A DNA stretch of 64,000 nucleotides, from the NCBI GenBank assembly GCA_014773175.1, contig VXCM01002223.1:1-64000 (forward strand), in the 5' to 3' direction. The notes beneath the pieces were generated by a model that saw only the letters and a program-made list of their open reading frames with translations, was not told the DNA's origin and made no database searches. Source of the DNA: Lucifuga dentata. Its lineage: Eukaryota; Chordata; Actinopteri; Ophidiiformes; Bythitidae. The position numbers and the translations under genes were made by a program. This document shows positions 25,657 to 37,635 of the stretch, in pieces; the stretch's first letter is position 1; each line of letters begins with the position of its first letter.

Positions 25657-26290
25657 TTTGAATGTCCTTTATTCCATAAAATGTAGAAAAATCGATGTAT
25701 CGCCTCAAATCCAGTTAGTCCCAGTGCGCTACATGCGTGCGTAAAAAGTGCCCAAATATGTCCACTGCAAATCAGGAGCAGCAGCACTTATTTCCCCGGT
25801 GCGCCTTTCTCTTTGCCTTGATGCTCCAGAGGTCCAACTCCACGGTGATGCTGGTTCTGACCCGAGCAAGACAAACCGTGAACTGCTGCCAAGCAACAAG
25901 ATCAATTTTGCCTAACACAGGCTGTTATTTCGTCAGTGTCGGAGAGGAGGAGCAGAGAATGCCCATCTGAAAAGTGAATGGGACACCTTCTGTAGGGGGA
26001 GAAAAAAAAAACTTAATTTGGCCAGGTGTCCCAGAGGCACGTCCTCAACCACTCACACATCACTCAGGTCATTTATCATTTTAAATTTCATCCTCAACTG
26101 GTGCGCAAAATCTGTTATCTTCAGTATCACCATAACTTAAGTAATTTACACCAAATTTAAAATGTGATTATACAAGTTACGTTTATCCCTTGATATAAAT
26201 AAGAAAATCAAAATATGAGAAATTACCTTTGATAATGGTTAAGTCTCAAATCAATGCTCTGAGAGCGCACCGGTCATATACCCAGCGGTG
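25657..26290 (-). promoter_or_regulatory. vcan: candidate vcan promoter and 5' UTR exon region
   Basis: The signal-peptide exon needs an upstream exon. On the minus strand a strong donor (caaa|gtaagttat) ends a candidate exon at 25657. A pyrimidine-rich acceptor-like site (tttctccccctacag) stands at about 25991, bounding a possible 334-nt untranslated exon. Higher up, gggtatatgaccggtgcgct (26282-26263) contains a TATA-like box, followed by a donor-like aaag|gtaattt at 26227. The region is richer in CG dinucleotides than its surroundings. None of this is proof; the true first exon could lie farther right. Confidence 0.3.
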
Positions 26291-27300
26291 CGCAATGGAA
26301 ACAGGGTGACTCAGGAGCGTCTCTGGATGAATTTCAGTCAAACACTAAATGTTTGTCCCACCAAAACGCATTTCTGTCAATACTGTGAAGGCACATTCAT
26401 TCTATCAGACAATTTTAATCACTTTAGTTGCCTCCTGCAGCATAACTGGCTCTCCCAATGAGCACAGAAAAACTGTGCTATCAATCAAATGTGCCTCTAA
26501 AACAGGTTTATCTTTTTTATTTTACATAGTGATTTTAACTGATCTATCTGTATGTATTCAGCGGAATTCATCAATACACAAGCAGGGTAACAAACAGGAA
26601 TGAGAAGGGTTGTTTCTAATCAATATGACTGACTGATTGATGTGAAGTCAGCAAACGGTGTGACGGCAACTGGAACCCTCCTGCTTCCCTTTTCCACATG
26701 GGGGAGAGGCTGGACCACAGATTATCACCCCCTGCATAATAATCGCTGTGATTGGCTCCTGGAGCATAGATAGGAGGGGTTCCTATGTGTGCGTGTGTGA
26801 GGGTGTGTGAATGAGCCTGAGGATGACTCTAACTCCCAACAGTGTGTGTGTGCGTGTGTGTGTGTGGCCAACAAATTATTTTGTCTGGTAGATTGTAGAG
26901 TTACAGTGAAAAGTGACTTCTGAGTTTTCTGATCAAAATCAGGATGGTGTAAACAGGCTACTTGTTTAGGCATATACATTATATATGTTACTATATGAAA
27001 TACATAGATCTATTTCAAACAGTTGAACCAGTGATAATTTATTTGCAGTGCTTATATTCAACTGAGTAAATTCCTACACTGCCTGCATCACAAGCAACAA
27101 CATGACAGTGACACTGGATCTGTATGACCTGAATTTATTTTTCCAGTTCAGAATCCCAAATGAGTTTAGCTTATGGTTACACAAAGGAAAAGCCACCAAA
27201 AGCAGACATTTAGGCCTCTGAATCCAAACTTTCAGGTAGGTCTAGTTGCTGGCTTAGCGGAGCAGACTAATTGTCTAAAATCATGGTGTTGTCTCTGAAG

Positions 27301-27474
27301 CTACTCACACCAGATGAGAGCCTGAGCAGAGGTGATAAGCCACTGACAGAGAAGATTACCCTTGAAGCCTGAGGGCCCTTGTAAAAAGTCGTAGGTGCCT
27401 TTTCCATGCTGGTCTGCATTGTAATCATCCCATGGTTCACCATCACTTACCCAAAGTACGTTTTCCCTATACAT
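27301..27474 (-). CDS. small uncharacterised open frame (57 residues), doubtful
   Basis: ATG at 27474 to TAG at 27303-27301. The frame opens MYRENVLWVSDGEPWDDYNA and continues DQHGKGTYDFLQGPSGFKGN. The mix of Trp, Asp, Gly and Tyr looks more protein-like than the surrounding AT-rich DNA, but I recognise no family. A strong donor consensus (ttgg|gtaagt) sits inside it after codon 8, so the start could instead be part of a spliced exon. It could be chance, a decayed exon, or an unannotated small gene. Confidence 0.2.
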   Translation of the reverse strand: MYRENVLWVSDGEPWDDYNADQHGKGTYDFLQGPSGFKGNLLCQWLITSAQALIWCE

Positions 27475-27760
27475 GGCTGGACTGGTCTGGAGAGCAGAAC
27501 TTTAAGAGAGGCCATGAAAGAGATGGAAAGATAGCTGATGGTGTCAATATTTCACGATTTTCCAAAGTCATAAGATACATGCACCTCTCAATAATGGACT
27601 GATGATGAACTCTTAATAAAGATGTGTGTTTTTTTATGAGTTCCATGTCACACAGCTCCAGAAAACAAGTTTCTAAATTAACTAACCTTGACACAGCACT
27701 AAGAGCAAATACAGACCCACTGTGGAAAAAAAAAAGAAAAAACCTTTCTTTGTTTACCTT

Positions 27761-27781
27761 AAAAAAAAAAAAAAAAAAAAA
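27761..27781. repeat. poly-A tract
   Basis: About 21 A on the plus strand, in the vcan upstream region. Confidence 0.9.
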
Positions 27782-27899
27782 TGAGGGAACATTTTCCAAT
27801 CATTTTTTTATAAGTTGGGTGAACTACTGGTATTTTTGAGTTGGACACACTCAATAATATATATTTGATTTTAAGATGTAAAATTAAGTGCAGCCTATG

Positions 27900-28034
27900 T
27901 GGAAACAGCCAAGAAATTGAGTTGAGCCAACTTGATAGTCGTCAACATATGACCTACATTAAACTANTGGAAACAGCCAAGAAATTGAGTTGAGCCAACT
28001 TGATAGTCGTCAACATATGACCTACATTAAACTA
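27900..28034. other. 67-nt exact duplication around a single N (probable assembly join)
   Basis: 27900-27966 and 27968-28034 are identical, with N at 27967. Same signature as at 1591 and 37090. Confidence 0.9.
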
Positions 28035-28121
28035 GATTAAAATTTAAGAAAGAAACACTATGGAATTGAGTTCCATGAACTCATACAATTTTTTTTTTTT
28101 TAAATTTTGAAAAAAAAAAAA

Positions 28122-28255
28122 ACTCTTGATTTGTGTGTTTAAGTCAAACTCATTCACTTCCCCAACCCTGATGTCTCCTGCCAGTCCAAGGATTGAACTG
28201 GCAACCCTTTGGTCACAAGCTCGCTTCTCTAACCTTTAAGCCACTGCTGCCCCAT
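28122..28255 (-). mobile_element. tRNA-derived SINE
   Basis: Read on the minus strand the element begins ggggcagcagtggcttaaag. It has an A-box-like segment (tggcttaaagg) and about 40 nt later a B box (gttcaatcc). This is the layout of the RNA polymerase III promoter in teleost tRNA-derived SINE heads. The body continues to about 28122 and is followed by simple poly-A/T. A functional tRNA is excluded: there is no cloverleaf 3' half and the A box is degenerate. Confidence 0.7.
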
Positions 28256-29411
28256 TACAGGAAGTACAGACATGATACATTAGCACTTTCACCACTTTCA
28301 TAAATCTTTATCTTGCCAACAAACAGTCTATGTTAAATACATCAAATGCAAACTTTCTCCTCTGAGGCTCCACAAACAGCCCTGTTCCCCTCCAAAAAAA
28401 GCGACCAATTCGCTTGCATTTAATATCGTACATCACGTATTTTGTTCAGTTTTGTACTAAACTTTTCGCTAAAAGTTCAGTACAAAATTGAAAATGAGGT
28501 CAAGTGGGCCAAGTCATGAGAAAAACTTAGATTTAAGAACTTTAATTGAGTTCCATTAACTCAATTTTTCACACTGTTGTGAAAAGCTTTAAAAATATGT
28601 TTTCATTACAAAAAATAATTAGTTTTAAGAATGTTGACAGTTTTTACTTATGTGATATAAATAAATCCAGTTGAAAAGGATTTTTTTTTTTTGAATGAAT
28701 TGTACATTTTAAATTTATGTAGTATGGACTAACACACAAGGACTTTTTACAGTCTAATTTTGGGTGGAATTTACCACCTGACCTCAGCATAATTAACGAC
28801 TACTCAGTTTTAGAGTTACGGGAATCATTTAATCATTTTACAGCTCTACCTTCTTAACTGACTCATTAAGTTAAAAGTTTCAAGTCACTTACTGCTGTGT
28901 GAAGTGTCTCTACTGTATGTGTAACCAAGAAACTCCTGTTGCCTTTCAGTACCCATAAATCAATGAGTCAAAGAGCCAATCAAAGAGTGTTTGATCCTCG
29001 AGATCTGCTGTGTGGGCCCCAAGATGACCCACATATCACATGACCTATAAAGGTGGTCTACCTCCGGCACCATGCAACCTCAGACGGCATAAAACGGGCA
29101 TTAAATTTCTCTGACCTCAAGGGATTTGTTCTACTGAAGCTCCCAAATATTGAAGCCTAAGTTGGATTTTTTTTACTGATTATCTGCCCATACTCTGTAC
29201 TAGTTGCCCCCCACATCAGAATTTTTTGCTAATTCTGTAAGTATTCATCCAATATCTACCAACATAAGATGAGCAGAGAAAATATGGAATCACTTCAATA
29301 AAATTCACATCACATGTTAAGAAAACAACCAATTTAAGTATCAAACAAAAGCAAAACCTGTGACACGGGAAAAAAACAGCCTGCTGTGATTCCCCAAGGT
29401 ACTGGGAAGCA

Positions 29412-29414
<3 letters not shown>

Positions 29415-29444
<30 letters not shown>

Positions 29445-29445
29445 N

Positions 29446-29502
<57 letters not shown>
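29415..29502. repeat. (GT)n microsatellite with one N (29445)
   Basis: About 44 dinucleotide units with a single N in register. The true length is uncertain. Confidence 0.95.
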
Positions 29503-29504
<2 letters not shown>

Positions 29505-29702
29505 ATGTGTGCAAGCGAACCCCTGTTTAGAGCAGAAAATGTGGGAAAATGAAGTTGCCTCTGGACAGACGTGAACCTTGATCCTTTGGAGCCAAGAGTG
29601 GAGGCCCAGACCACCACGACTGATCCGTTCAGCTTTAAAGGGAAGCAAAGAGAGGTAAGCTACTGATTTCAAGTCATCTTTCCTCTGAACAAAACCAGGT
29701 AC

Positions 29703-29736
29703 TTTTTTTTTTTTTTTTNTTTTTTTTTTTTTTTTA
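29703..29736. repeat. poly-T tract with one N (29719)
   Basis: T on both sides of the N; same join pattern as the other homopolymer tracts. Confidence 0.9.
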
Positions 29737-31277
29737 GTTTTGTTTTTACAAATTTACTCAAGTTGTCTAAGGGGAAAGTAAAACAAGGGAAACTTATTAA
29801 AGAGGCTAATAAGCTAGTATTGTCCTGGTGGTATGAGACCAAGAAGTCTTCCTTTTTCATTTTAAATCTCATGTCAAAATTGGATCGTCGTCAACCTTGT
29901 AAACAAAGCTGAAAATGTTTAAGATGAATCCAATCATCTTGACAATTGGTGTTTTGAAAGAAATGCTTACAACCATGTCAGCCAGCAGCAGCAGAGTGCC
30001 GTTCTTGCTCTCAGCTAACCACACCCACTCATTTCTGCAACTTCCGAACAACATAAAAGTAAATGAAAGGAAAAAGAAAGGAAAGAAAGAGCTGCACACT
30101 GACATTCTGAGGATGAGTGAAGTGGCACAACTGTCTGGAGTGCGCGGTACCAGGTGTCAATCAACAGGCAGGCAGCAATCATGTTGGGACAGCTGGTGGA
30201 CAGCCAGCCATTGGGAGGGGTGTTATCGAAATAGGTTTTCCCCCCTGTTCACTAATTGCTGCTTCTAGTGAGAGCTACTGAACTTCCATCATTCCACTGT
30301 TCTAGCCGCATTTCTTCATTCATCTGGTGTCCTAATGCTGTTTCTTCCCCCACAGGGACTACAGATTGTGTTGTCCCCAGTGACAGCAACTTCCTAACAA
30401 GCTAATGTGAGCGGTTTCATTATATTTTGCAAGCAGTCACATTAATTATAGCTCCAAAAAGCTGCAGCATGAGTGCTTAGCTAAAGCTAAATGTAGCTTG
30501 ATGGTGACGTAGAGTCGTATCAGCCATTTGGAGTTAAATCCATCAGCAATGTAGTAAAATGTAAGAGAAGTGGGTACAACAGTTTTCCTGTTAAAAACCA
30601 AATCCCAGATCACAGTTAAGTGTGAAATTTTGTGTAAAACTCTAATTCTTTGTGACTGGCAAAGTACTGTGTCTACTCCTCTGCAGTTTTGTAACAACAA
30701 AGGGATTTTACTCTCAAAGGTCAAATTTTACTATTTAGGGTTAGTGTCACCAGTGAGGTGGGCTTTAGCTCTGAGCTATGAAAGCAGTTTTAGGTCGGAA
30801 AACTAAGGATTTTGTTGGTATTCTGACAACCCTACATCCTACAAAGACCAAGGAGGAGGAATGAATGTTTGGGACACCACAGAACTGCAATTTGGAGGAT
30901 ATTCACTTAAGAAATTTGCTTGATAGGAATATGCAGTTGTAATCATTTCTGATTTTGCAGTAGCATATCAGAAGTAATACCATCTAGATTCCCTTTGGGA
31001 GCTTTTTACTCACTATACCTACAATCATCAACATTTCATTAGCTGCATTATGCAGCAGGTATAGAGTTTTTATTAACCTCCAAAAACCACATATTTTACA
31101 AACACTAGTTGCCCCCCACATCAGAATGTATCTTTTGTATCTTTGGTATGTATCTTTCCTCTTTCCTAGTGGGGTTGGGCTTGTAGTGTAGAGACAGAAG
31201 GGAATAGGTGAAGGCTGAATAAAACACCTGGTTAAGTTTGTATTAGCTAAAAATATATGCATTATGGAATCCTCAAC

Positions 31278-31318
31278 AAAAAAAAAAAAAAAAAAAANAA
31301 AAAAAAAAAAAAAAAAAA
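31278..31318. repeat. poly-A tract with one N (31298)
   Basis: About 20 A on each side of the N. Confidence 0.9.
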
Positions 31319-32671
31319 GTCTTTCCCACTGCCACTTTCCCACTCTATAAATCAGTCCAATACATCCCATGAAGAAATGTAAAGTATAGCCACACATTTG
31401 TGTTTCACAAAATCATTGTCTGAAAAGTCCCGATTTAGAGATGAGGCTGAATCACCTGGTACAACAAAGAGTACTATCTGTAATCCTGAATAAAACACTC
31501 ATAAACAGATTTTTGTTAAACTCTGACAGACATGATCCCATTGAGTACAAGGTTTCATCAGACTGTGCTACAACCAGCAAACCCCAATCGAAACATCAAA
31601 ACTCATGAGAAAGGATCATGTTCTTATAATGACTGTTTGCAAATACCAGACTGAAACTTTATGAATCACTGCATCAACCATCTTCTTTCAAAGAAATTTA
31701 AAATGATATAGGATGGCAAAGAAACAAAGAGAAATTAAGTGAGTAAGCGAAGGGGAACAGGGAGAATTGTTTGATAACCAGAAACAGACATTCCCACGTC
31801 ATAAATCTTGGCCAGTTACAGTTAACATAGTGCAGCATTGTGGGAAGCATTTAATTCTTGAAGTGTACGCATAACCCCTAGGAACTAAGGATTACACATT
31901 TTGAATTTAAGTTTGGGTAAATGTCCTATTTGACGTCTGGATACCAAAATGTGTGGTCTGTGACATTTGTGCAAATTATATTGGTTACTTACGGTAAAAT
32001 TACCAGTGGAGACATGGTTCTCACTGTATTTCAACCATGGATGAAATGGGTGTGCAAGACAGTCAGTTACTGAGCCAAGCAGCAATTAGGCCTATGTGAG
32101 AGCAGGCAAGGAGAAACTCATTTTGGTTTCTTTGGTTCCACTTATACTTTTAAAAGATGTTTTAGTAAATTTGCAATTAAAAAAAAAAATGCCAAAAATG
32201 CTTGAGTGGCATATGCTCTGTACTTTAATTTGCTTAGTCAATCTACAGTCTACACATTACTCTATATTTCAACATAGTGACCACTCACACGGAAACCTGA
32301 AAAAATGACAACCTCTGCACAGTATCAGTGTATTTTCAGACCTGTAGACCATTTGCTCTGGCCTGAAATGGGACTAAAAATTGTTACAATGTCACATTTA
32401 CCTGTTGGTTTGGTTTGGTTCAATCAAACCAAAATACAGCAGCAAAAGTCACGTGAGAAGTGTCGATCTGCTCATTGGTCAGAAATTCTGGAGATGGGGG
32501 AAAGAGAATAGACATATCTCAAGTTTATTATGGTGGGATAAAAAATAACATGGAACAAAGATGGAATTAGGACACTTCCCTAGTCATAGTCATTATTTGG
32601 GGCATGTACTAAACTATGGCAGCAGAAGCTGAATATGTCTTCAGCACAATGTGTGGAAAACCACATGTTGC

Positions 32672-33289
32672 TTAAAGGACAGTACCAGCTATAGTGCATG
32701 TTTGAGCCCAATATATACAACCCTCTTACATCCAAGGTTACTGACAATCATTTCCCAAAATATCCTACTGGAGCAGAAAATTTTTGTATTTTTTTCCTAA
32801 CTTCCAGACTGCTATTGGTTCATTTCAGTACTATCAAAATCAATTTGTAGCTACTTGAAACGTGCTTCAGGTAAGTAATCAATCACAGCAAATTAAGCTA
32901 AGGTATTAAGTCTATTAAGCTATTAAGTATATTAGGTTCTTTTGTCGAAGTAGATTTATTTAACCGATCCAACACAGAGCTGCTACGAAAACAATGTATG
33001 TCTCCACCAGGGAATATAGTCCCAGGGGAAGAAGGCTTTTACCAAGAAATTAGTGCCTTCTACAACCGCCCATAAGTAGCAGGTGAAACACTGAATTTTA
33101 AGGTGGGGTATCCTAAACATTTGATTTTTGAAAGAATAGGGGATTTTAAATGATAACAGGAAAACTAAAATACTTTTTTATGTTTTGTAAATTGGTTGTC
33201 AGTAACGTAACCTATTTGAATTGTATATATTGGGCTTAAATTTGCAAACATGCAAACCATAGATATGTATATGCTGTATGGCCCTTTAA
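32672..33289 (+). mobile_element. TIR element copy B (non-autonomous, TTAA at both ends)
   Basis: Best-bounded copy: TTAA at 32672-32675 and at 33286-33289, giving an apparent TTAA target-site duplication. Terminal segments are imperfect inverted repeats (left aggacagtaccagct...gtttgagccc; right reverse complement agggccatacagc...). The interior shares caatgtatgtctcc, gaagaaggcttttaccaag and aattttaaggtggg with copies A and C. No open frame of note. TTAA insertion is typical of piggyBac-type transposases, but no transposase is present and the tips do not match canonical piggyBac ends. Confidence 0.75.
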
Positions 33290-35575
33290 CGAGATGTGCT
33301 GCCTTCAGGCAGCTGAACGGGAGAATGGAGCACATACTGAGCACATGCAACCACATACTAATCATCAACATGTTCATCTGAAGAGGTGATGAGTAAGTTT
33401 GATATGTTATGACCATGTCACGGCATCCATTTCAGTTGCTACGCATGTCTGATCAAAGGTGTAGTTTAACTGCAATAAAGTTTGCATTAATGGTTTTAAG
33501 CAGGGGATATCTGCTGAACGTCTAACCACATATAACCATCTCTGGTTCTAGATTAATCAACAGATCAATAGATTTCCTCGTTGGTTCAAGACTAGTACAG
33601 ATCATGTTCACACCACAAACAAACTGCCCCATGATTGATTGGAATTGGAACCACTCCCTCTCAGTGGTCTCGGTCTGATTGTTTTGCTGTGGACACAAAT
33701 TTGTTTGCTGTGTTTACATATGCCCAAACAAACTGAACTCCAGGGTCTGAAACAAATGCTCAGAAGCTCACAATTCATTTTAACAAGCAGAAAAGTATCT
33801 GAGTCAGGCCAATCTCAGTCATATCTTCGAAAAGCTCAGACCAGTATGAAACAGGTAATAAATATTACAATTAAATCTTTATGCCACTGCTTAAGTTCAT
33901 TAATGAGTGACTGTGAAAGAAGAAAAGAGAAAGTCTACTTGCAGCACTACAGCAGCTAGTCATTATCACACACTTACATTCTCTTAAACCCTGCAGAACA
34001 TTTGGTTTAATTCCAATAATGAGGCCAATCAGTTCACACCAGCATCTCAAAGAGAAAACACTCATTACTTGTAATGATCAAAAGCCTGTTTTAATGATCG
34101 AGCCAAAACAAAGCAGATACTGGTTGCCACTGGCAAAACTATTAGACCAGGAAGAAAACAACTTCATGTTCAAGAGACGAGTCAACACTGAAGTGAAGAT
34201 GTCGATTTTGCTCAGCCAATTAACAGAACACCAATATGGTGTGGCTGCCATATATATGACTGATAAATAAAAACATGCTGTATAGTATATATGTTCATAA
34301 ATACATGTTATGTAAGCAAAGACAAATTTTCATTATTTAGGCACAGAATTAATCATTGAGCTGCTTGAGTATTTCACGTATAATTATTGCTAATGCTATG
34401 CTAGAAGCTACTAATCTGATTTGTCGTGTGGCTTTGCGAGGATTCGTACCGCAATCATTTGTGAAACAATACTTATACCATAGGTGTGTATGCTGTATGT
34501 ATAGGTGAACCTTTTTCACATATACAGAAACAGACGCTGACAGGTTAGATTCAAAGCAGTTCAGCAGGAAGGCTTACTGCTGGTTTTGTGTTTCCCTGAA
34601 ATATATTCCTTCAGTTTCTAACAGCCTGCCCACTGGTTTACTTCCATGTGTGTCATCTCCAACAGAAATAGCTGTACTGCTCACTGTGAACCAAAGGAAG
34701 AACAGGTAATGCAGCATGACACTAGTGGGCCAATAACATCAATTAAATTCAGGAGTTAGGGAAAGCAACAAATTGACAGATGCAGTGATGTATAAATATC
34801 AATTTTTCTACTGCTCATAATTTAAAATGTGGTTTATTCAGATGGCAGCAGCAGCAGCAGCAGAACCTGAGGTAATTCAGCATAAAATATTATCAGGTGG
34901 AAGCATATACTATACCTGACTCAATAAGAGTGAGTAAACTGCTAAAATTACTCATAAAAGATTATTTGTGTTCAACAAATAAGTTGTCGTTTTCAGTTTG
35001 TGACTGACTGTTTCAGACATTACAGGGTAAAGAGTCAGCAGTGAGAACACAGCACAGACTGACAACAGACAAAGGCTGCTCTGTCTCTGCAGCAGGAAAG
35101 CGAGTCCAGCAGAACGCTCCTGTCATTTCCCTGGATGGAGGGAATCCTACAGCTGCATGCAGTAAGTGAATGACGATGATAAGCAAGTGATTGAACATTT
35201 AATTCCAGGCTCGCACAGCAATCATCGGTCCCTCACTAATAGCGTTAACCCTTTCAGCTACATGGGCTACTATATCCCCTTGACTAGACTCCTCCTGCTG
35301 GATAGACTGCCATATGGTTACAATAAATAAGGTCTAGATGAGTCTCCATAAGTCATACTAGCCTCCAAATATGACAGATTGAAGTTAGAGTATGCCAGAA
35401 TACACAGTGATTTAGCCCCTAGAGCTTCATCTGAGTCTTTGCTATGTTACTGTAAGTTTTCAAATTAAATCATTTCATAGCTCCAAACAAGATGAACTTG
35501 AACTGCCTGAAATTAGTTTTCCTCATTGACATACAGATTCATGCAGGTAGGTAAAACAAAATCAAAGCAATTACA

Positions 35576-35649
35576 TACATATATATATATCTATATATAT
35601 AGAGAGAGATATATATATATACTTTTTTTTTTTTTTTTTTTTTTTTTTT
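35576..35649. repeat. (TA)n / poly-T tract
   Basis: Alternating TA with a short GA insert, then about 28 T. AT-only and self-complementary. Confidence 0.9.
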
Positions 35650-35995
35650 GACTGATTATGTTCACCAAGTCTGACACCAGTATTTCTTTGTGGATATGTA
35701 CATTTATGTGGTTTAGTGCTCCATAAATCCACTCATTTGCTGGCTAAATCTGTGATTTACCTGTAAAGTCTTTTTTTTAAAAAACATGTATTGTTCTTGA
35801 ATTATTAAAAAAAAAAGCGTCTCACACATTTTATAATCTACGGTTTTGTTGACAACTGCAAGTATACCTCCTTACTTCTAAAATGTGGTTTACTTGTACA
35901 TCATTTCAGTAGCAAGATAGCAAATGGTCCAACCCAAATATTCTTCAACCTAATTTCTTTCAGTTGTTAATTCACTAAGCATATACGATATTAGA

Positions 35996-36037
35996 GACAT
36001 GGTTGTGTGCAAATTAACATGTGCACACAACCATGTC
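35996..36037. repeat. perfect inverted repeat, 16-nt arms, 10-nt loop
   Basis: Arms gacatggttgtgtgca (35996-36011) and its exact complement (36022-36037). Could form a hairpin. No terminator role is expected in this setting. Confidence 0.9.
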
Positions 36038-37028
36038 ATGTTTCAAGTATATAAAACCTTTAATGTGCGAAAGCTTAGAAATTCTTAATTTTTTTCCATC
36101 TTGATCTGTACACATTCTGTTGGAAACATGCCAGATATCAAAACATTGAGATATGGATGGTTTTAACTGAATATAATTCATGTGAAGGGTGTTCTTCATA
36201 TTTCTATATTGTTTATATTTTATAATGGTGAATGATTTAGGCACTGTTGAAAAATGTAAAATATTCCACTTATTTTGTCATTAACATCCCTTGAAAAAAT
36301 TACAATATTTTGCTGACAATCTTACAATTTTGCTGATTTTTTTTTATTTCTGAATTTTAAATTTATAGTATATTCTCGGATTTTAAAAATTGTTTTCTTG
36401 AATATTTAAATCAAAACAATATATTGATTAGTGCACCAACTTGTTGAAAATAGCAATACAGTATTTACAAATCTCTAGAGAGATCATTGGTTTATATCTT
36501 GGAGTTGCCACATTTAGGATATGTTTTTATTCCACCTAAGGGAAGAACAGAAACAACATTTTGTCATAGGATTGTTAATGAAAATACTTAGAAATGTTCT
36601 TTTGATTGTTGTTTTACACTGCGTCATGCATTTGTCTGTGAATTTTTTTCTGATCTGAACTTCCCTTTAACACATGCATTATTGATGGGATCTCTGGGCT
36701 AAGAGTGCTAAGAGTGTGACATTCCTGTGGGGATTACTAGACTAGCCAGCGCGTGTTGTGGGATTATCCTGGCAGCCACCCGTGGCCTTCAAATGTGTAG
36801 GTATCATCAAATTCATAGAGTGCAGCAGGAGGGCCCAGGAGTCAAAGGTAGAATGGTCAGATGAAGACCTTTTCCTTACTTCAACAGGCCATGACAGGTT
36901 CATTACCGTCAGCATGAAGACACATTGTGAAGACCTCAGGACCTAAAGCTGACAGCAGAGGTAAAGGAAGAGGTGAGGAGGTGAAGACAGTGAGAGACAA
37001 CATAATCCTATTAACCTTCTGCAAAACA

Positions 37029-37151
37029 CCCCTGTGCTAGTTTGGGCCACAGAGTGAAAGGGCAGATGAAAGTGAGAATAGGGGGAGGTNCCCCTGTGCT
37101 AGTTTGGGCCACAGAGTGAAAGGGCAGATGAAAGTGAGAATAGGGGGAGGT
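37029..37151. other. 61-nt exact duplication around a single N (probable assembly join)
   Basis: 37029-37089 and 37091-37151 are identical, with N at 37090. Confidence 0.9.
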
Positions 37152-37576
37152 GAAATTATTGCTTACAATATACTAATCTAGAAAAAGGAAATGAAAGAGA
37201 TGGCATGTAGTTTATTTACATAATGAAAAGCGTGAGGAAAACATCAGCAAGACATGATGAATAAGCAGGAACAAAGCAGCTTTAGTTCCTTGGGGGTGAC
37301 ACCCTCTCTTATGGGTGTAGTTGTTTGTCCCTCAGTAGTTGTTACTCTTTCTCTGGTCTCACACAAAGCCAAGGCCAAGAGCCCTAGCAGCCAAATTCTA
37401 GCTCAGGGCGAAGTCAAACTTTTGAGAAATTGCTTCCATACTCCTGGTCCAGATTCTCCACCATTCTCCAAGTCTTTAGCACCGACGACATCAGTTACCA
37501 AGATAGCACTGGAGGGCGTCAAGTTCTTGATATCACATGATCACTAATGTACTTTGAGGAAGGTCCTTACAGCAGC

Positions 37577-37635
37577 AGTGATTAGAGCACTGCTCTAATC
37601 ACTTTTCCCTAAACTCTCCAGAGTTTAGGGAAAAG
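37577..37635. repeat. two abutting perfect palindromes
   Basis: First: 13-nt arms 37577-37589 and 37591-37603 around one base. Second: 16-nt arms 37602-37617 (cttttccctaaactct) and 37620-37635 around cc. They overlap by two bases, so almost the whole 59-nt stretch is self-complementary. Confidence 0.9.

Noticed and set aside
28130..28255. A tRNA gene on the minus strand
   Set aside because: A/B-box-like sequences exist but there is no cloverleaf or acceptor stem; the body continues as a SINE.
29216..29672. His/Thr-rich open frames
   Set aside because: They translate the (CA)n/(GT)n microsatellite and its N.
31885..32085. Minus-strand frame MLLGSVTDCLAHPFHPWLKY... with an internal gtaagt donor
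   Set aside because: No recognisable family, no partner exon in phase, and it overlaps no conserved feature.
34842..34871. CAG/GCA repeat as a coding poly-Ala tract
   Set aside because: Only about six units; without transcript support it is just a short trinucleotide repeat.
36758..36946. Minus-strand frame PVEVRKRSSSDHSTFDSWAL as the missing basic xrcc4 tail
   Set aside because: No acceptor in the needed phase, no similarity beyond a short basic run, and it lies beyond a plausible polyadenylation site.
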